A DNA stretch of 9,771 nt, taken from contig JADGDA010000075.1 in the NCBI GenBank assembly GCA_015228695.1, positions 1 through 9,771 of the forward strand. The letters are read 5' to 3'. The position numbers and the translations under genes were made by a program. Shown here in pieces: positions 6,786 to 9,771 of this stretch; positions within the stretch are counted from its first letter, which is position 1, and each line of letters begins with the position of its first letter. The notes under the pieces are model-generated. The model did not search any database. It was not told where the DNA came from and worked only from the letters and a program-made list of their open reading frames with translations. The stretch is from Alphaproteobacteria bacterium (GTDB taxonomy: Bacteria; Pseudomonadota; Alphaproteobacteria; Rhodospirillales; Rhodospirillaceae).

Positions 6786-9771
6786 GCGCGCGCCGTCCGT
6801 TCGCGCCGTCCGTTCGTGGCGGTAGCCACGGAGCGGGGCACGGAGCGGGCAGGGCATGGACATCTCTCTCCAGACGGCGATCCTCGGGGCCTTCATGGGG
6901 TCTCTGGTCCCGGCTTTGTCCATGGTCTACGCCCGCACCCAGGCCCCGTCCCAAACGGCCCTGGGGTGGTGGGCCGTCGGGTTTTCCCTGCACGCGGCGG
7001 GGCTTGGGGGCCTTCTGATCCGCCACGCGGCGGGTGTCGGTCCGGCGGTTCACGCGGCCGATTCGCTCCATGTGGCCGGGGCGGTGCTCGTCCTTTCCGG
7101 AGCGGTGGTTTTTCTCGGGCGGGAACTTCGGGGCTGGTGGGTTTCGGGCGGGTTCGTCGTCGCCCTGATCTGGCCGGAGGCCGCGGGGTGGCTCGGCACT
7201 CTGCACGGAAACGGCGATCTGCCGGTTTTCGGCCTGGGCGGCGTTCCGTTCCTCGCCGCAGCCTGGGTCCTGCTGGCCGACCGGCGTTATTGGGGGCGCG
7301 CCGCCGCGATGGTGTTCGCCCTGTGGGGGATTCACGCCTTCGCCGCTCCGTTCCTGCACATCCGCCCGGCCCTGGCACCCTGGAGCTTCGTCGCCGGGCA
7401 GATGCTGGCCGTCGCCACCGCCATCGTCCTGCTCATCGTGGTGCTGCGCCGGCAACGGGCCGTGGTGGAACAGGAAACCGCCCGCGCCGACCGCACCCAG
7501 ATCCGATTCCGCGACGCCATCGAAAGCCTTTCGGAAGCGTTCGTCCTCTGGGACGAAAATGATCGCCTCGTCCTTTGCAACACCCCGTTCCGCCGGTTGT
7601 TCGCCGATCCCTTCATCCACATCCGCCCCGGTCTGGAGTTCGCCACCCTGATGCGCGAGATCGCCCGACTCGGGTACGTGCCCGTTCCTCCCGAGCGCCT
7701 GGAGGGGTGGATCGAGCGCCGACTTTGGGACCACCGCAACACCCGCCACGGGATCGAGGTCGCCTATTCGAACGGGAAGTGGCTGCTGTCCAGCGAACGG
7801 GTGGCCCGCGACGGCTATGTGGTGGGAATCCTGACCGACATCACGTTGCTGAAGACGCGCGAGAAGGAGATCAAGAGCAAGTCGAACCAGCTCGACGGCA
7901 TCCTGAACAACATGCCCCAGGGTCTCGCGGTGTTCGACAGCGACTTCCGGCTGGTCGCCCACAACGACCGGACCCGGACCCTGTTCGATATTCCGGAGTC
8001 TCTGTTCCAGCCCGGAACCTCCTACGAATCCCTGTTGCGCCATCTGGTGACCAGCGGCAGGTTCGGCGACGACAGGACGGGAAACATCGACGGATTTATC
8101 CGCAAGCGGGTGGCGGCCATGCGCCGGTCCGGGCCGCGCATGGGCGAGCGGACCCTGGCCAACGGCACGGTGATCGAGATTTTGCGCCACGGAATGCCCG
8201 ACGGCGGAGTGATCGCGACCTTCACCGACGTCACCGAACGCAAGCGCGCCGAGCTGGAGCTGCGGGAGGCCAAGGAGGCGGCCGAGCGGGCGAACCGCGC
8301 CAAGGCGGCCTTCCTCGCCAGCGTTTCCCACGAATTGAGAACGCCGCTCAACGCCATTCTCGGATTTTCCGAGGTCATGCTGACCGAGTTGTTCGGCCCC
8401 ATGGGCAACGAGCATTACGTGGCCTACGCCCGGGATATCTTCGACAGCGGTTCCCACCTGCACAACCTGATCAACGACATCCTCGACATGTCCAAGGCCG
8501 AGGCCGGGCGCATCGACCTCGACGAGCAGGCGCTGGACCTGGGCAAGGTGATGGCGGCGGCGGCTCGGATGGTGTCCAAGCGCGCGGCCAACGCCCGGAT
8601 TTCCCTGGCGTTCGACCTGTCCCCCGACCTGCCGCGCCTGTTTGCCGATGAACGCCGGATGCGGCAGATTCTCCTTAACCTGCTGTCCAACGCGGTGAAG
8701 TTCACCGACGACGGCGGCATCATCTCCGCCTCGGCCGCCTTGAACGACGATGGGGAAATCGTGATGACGGTGGCGGATTCCGGCATCGGCATCCACGAGG
8801 CGGACCTGGAAAAGGCCATGGAGCCCTTTTCCCAGGTGGACAGCGGTCTGGACCGCAAATACGAGGGGACCGGCCTCGGTTTACCGCTGACCAAGGCGCT
8901 GGTGGAACTGCACGGGGGCGCCCTGCGGCTCGACAGCACCCTTGGCGTCGGCACCACGGTGACCGTCACGTTCCCGAGGGAACGGACCGTCGTCGAAATT
9001 CCACGGACCACGGAATGAGGAGGTGGGCGATGAAAACATGGCTTGGAGCCTTGGCCGGCGTCCTGACGGCGACGGCGGCGTTGGCGGCGGCGAATCCGAA
9101 ACCGGCCGGCCTTGTCCTGTCGTACACGGGGTTTCACCCGGAACTGGCACCCTATTCCGAGATCATGGCCGGGGCCGAGTTCGACCTGGGGGCCGACACT
9201 CTGTCCTTCGTCCATTACGGGACCTGCGACACGGTGGAGGTCAAGGGCGGCAGGCTCAAGGTCGGTCCCGACGACTTTCAGGCCGGGGGAACCACCAAGG
9301 AACTGGGAAAGGGCCAATGCCCGGAGCAGGTGGCGATCAGGACGGGCGGGGTGAGCGGCGGCGTCCTCATGCGCGCGGCCCTCACGCCGACGGTTCCTCC
9401 CCGGTTCGATTGCGTTCTGGCGGGGCGCAAGAGCCGGGATTTCTCGGCGGTCCAGATCGTGGACGGCAGTCTCGTCGTGACGCAGTTGCCCCTGGGCGCG
9501 CGGAAGATCGCGCTGCCCGCGATCCTGCCCCCCCTCAAGGAAGGCCGGACGTACAGGCTCGTGTTCATGCCCGGCAACCCGGTGGAGCCGCCCCGGGAGG
9601 TCACGGCCCTGGTCTCGGCCCCGACCGGCGGGAAGCTGTGCCTCCTCCGGCTCGATTGATACCGGCGCGCACAATGTTTGACACATCATCCGACTTGCGC
9701 GCTGGTATGAGGGCCTGAGGGCGTGGGGGTTCTGCACCGGTTCTATCGTCTCCTGGTCATGGCGCTGTGCG

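Overview
The base composition (mostly high G+C), AGGAGG-type ribosome binding sites, GTG starts and the protein families point to an alphaproteobacterium. The combination of a two-PAS membrane kinase, a long-form TauE/SafE transporter and an FNR-type box looks most like the Rhodospirillales (Magnetospirillum/Phaeospirillum/Rhodospirillum relatives). That placement is inferred from family resemblance, not from a marker gene.

Layout. (1) Positions 2-964 hold the 3' end of a YfhO/DUF6044-like polytopic membrane protein, probably in cell-envelope glycan assembly. (2) A gap of about 500 bp (965-1472) is dense in signals: a hairpin with a T tract that reads as an intrinsic terminator on the minus strand, other short hairpins, a G+C-rich block with a repeated 12-mer, an A+T-rich block with an exact TTGAT-N4-ATCAA FNR/FixK-type box, a perfect 7-3-7 dyad, and a near-consensus sigma-54 promoter. 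(3) That promoter faces a two-gene unit at 1473-2811: an 83-aa two-helix membrane protein and a TauE/SafE (TSUP) anion transporter. (4) Positions 2964-4025 hold a CBS-pair plus sugar-1-phosphate nucleotidyltransferase of the PtmE/LegF-associated type. (5) Positions 4138-4398 hold a small unknown protein behind a CRP-type palindrome spaced as a class II activator site. It converges on, and overlaps by 41 bp, a 572-aa protein of unknown function on the minus strand (4358-6076), whose N-terminal third is markedly A+T-rich. (6) Divergent from that gene is apt (6270-6785, adenine phosphoribosyltransferase), followed after a gap made of two tandem duplications by a 720-aa multi-TM/PAS/PAS histidine kinase (6856-9018). 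A secreted four-cysteine protein (9030-9659) has its ribosome binding site on the kinase stop codon. A probable new gene start lies at 9723 and runs off the window.

How the genes fit together. Three parts look like functional units. The small membrane protein and TSUP transporter form a sigma-54 operon that may also respond to oxygen. The kinase and secreted protein form a tightly coupled pair, possibly a sensor and its periplasmic partner, with no response regulator in view. The YfhO-like protein and the nucleotidyltransferase both suit surface glycan metabolism but are separated by the transporter operon. There is no CRISPR array, tRNA, rRNA, insertion sequence or phage gene. The best candidates for undescribed biology are the layered regulatory region at 965-1472 with its possible minus-strand RNA, the conserved-looking 572-aa unknown protein, and the kinase/secreted-protein pair.
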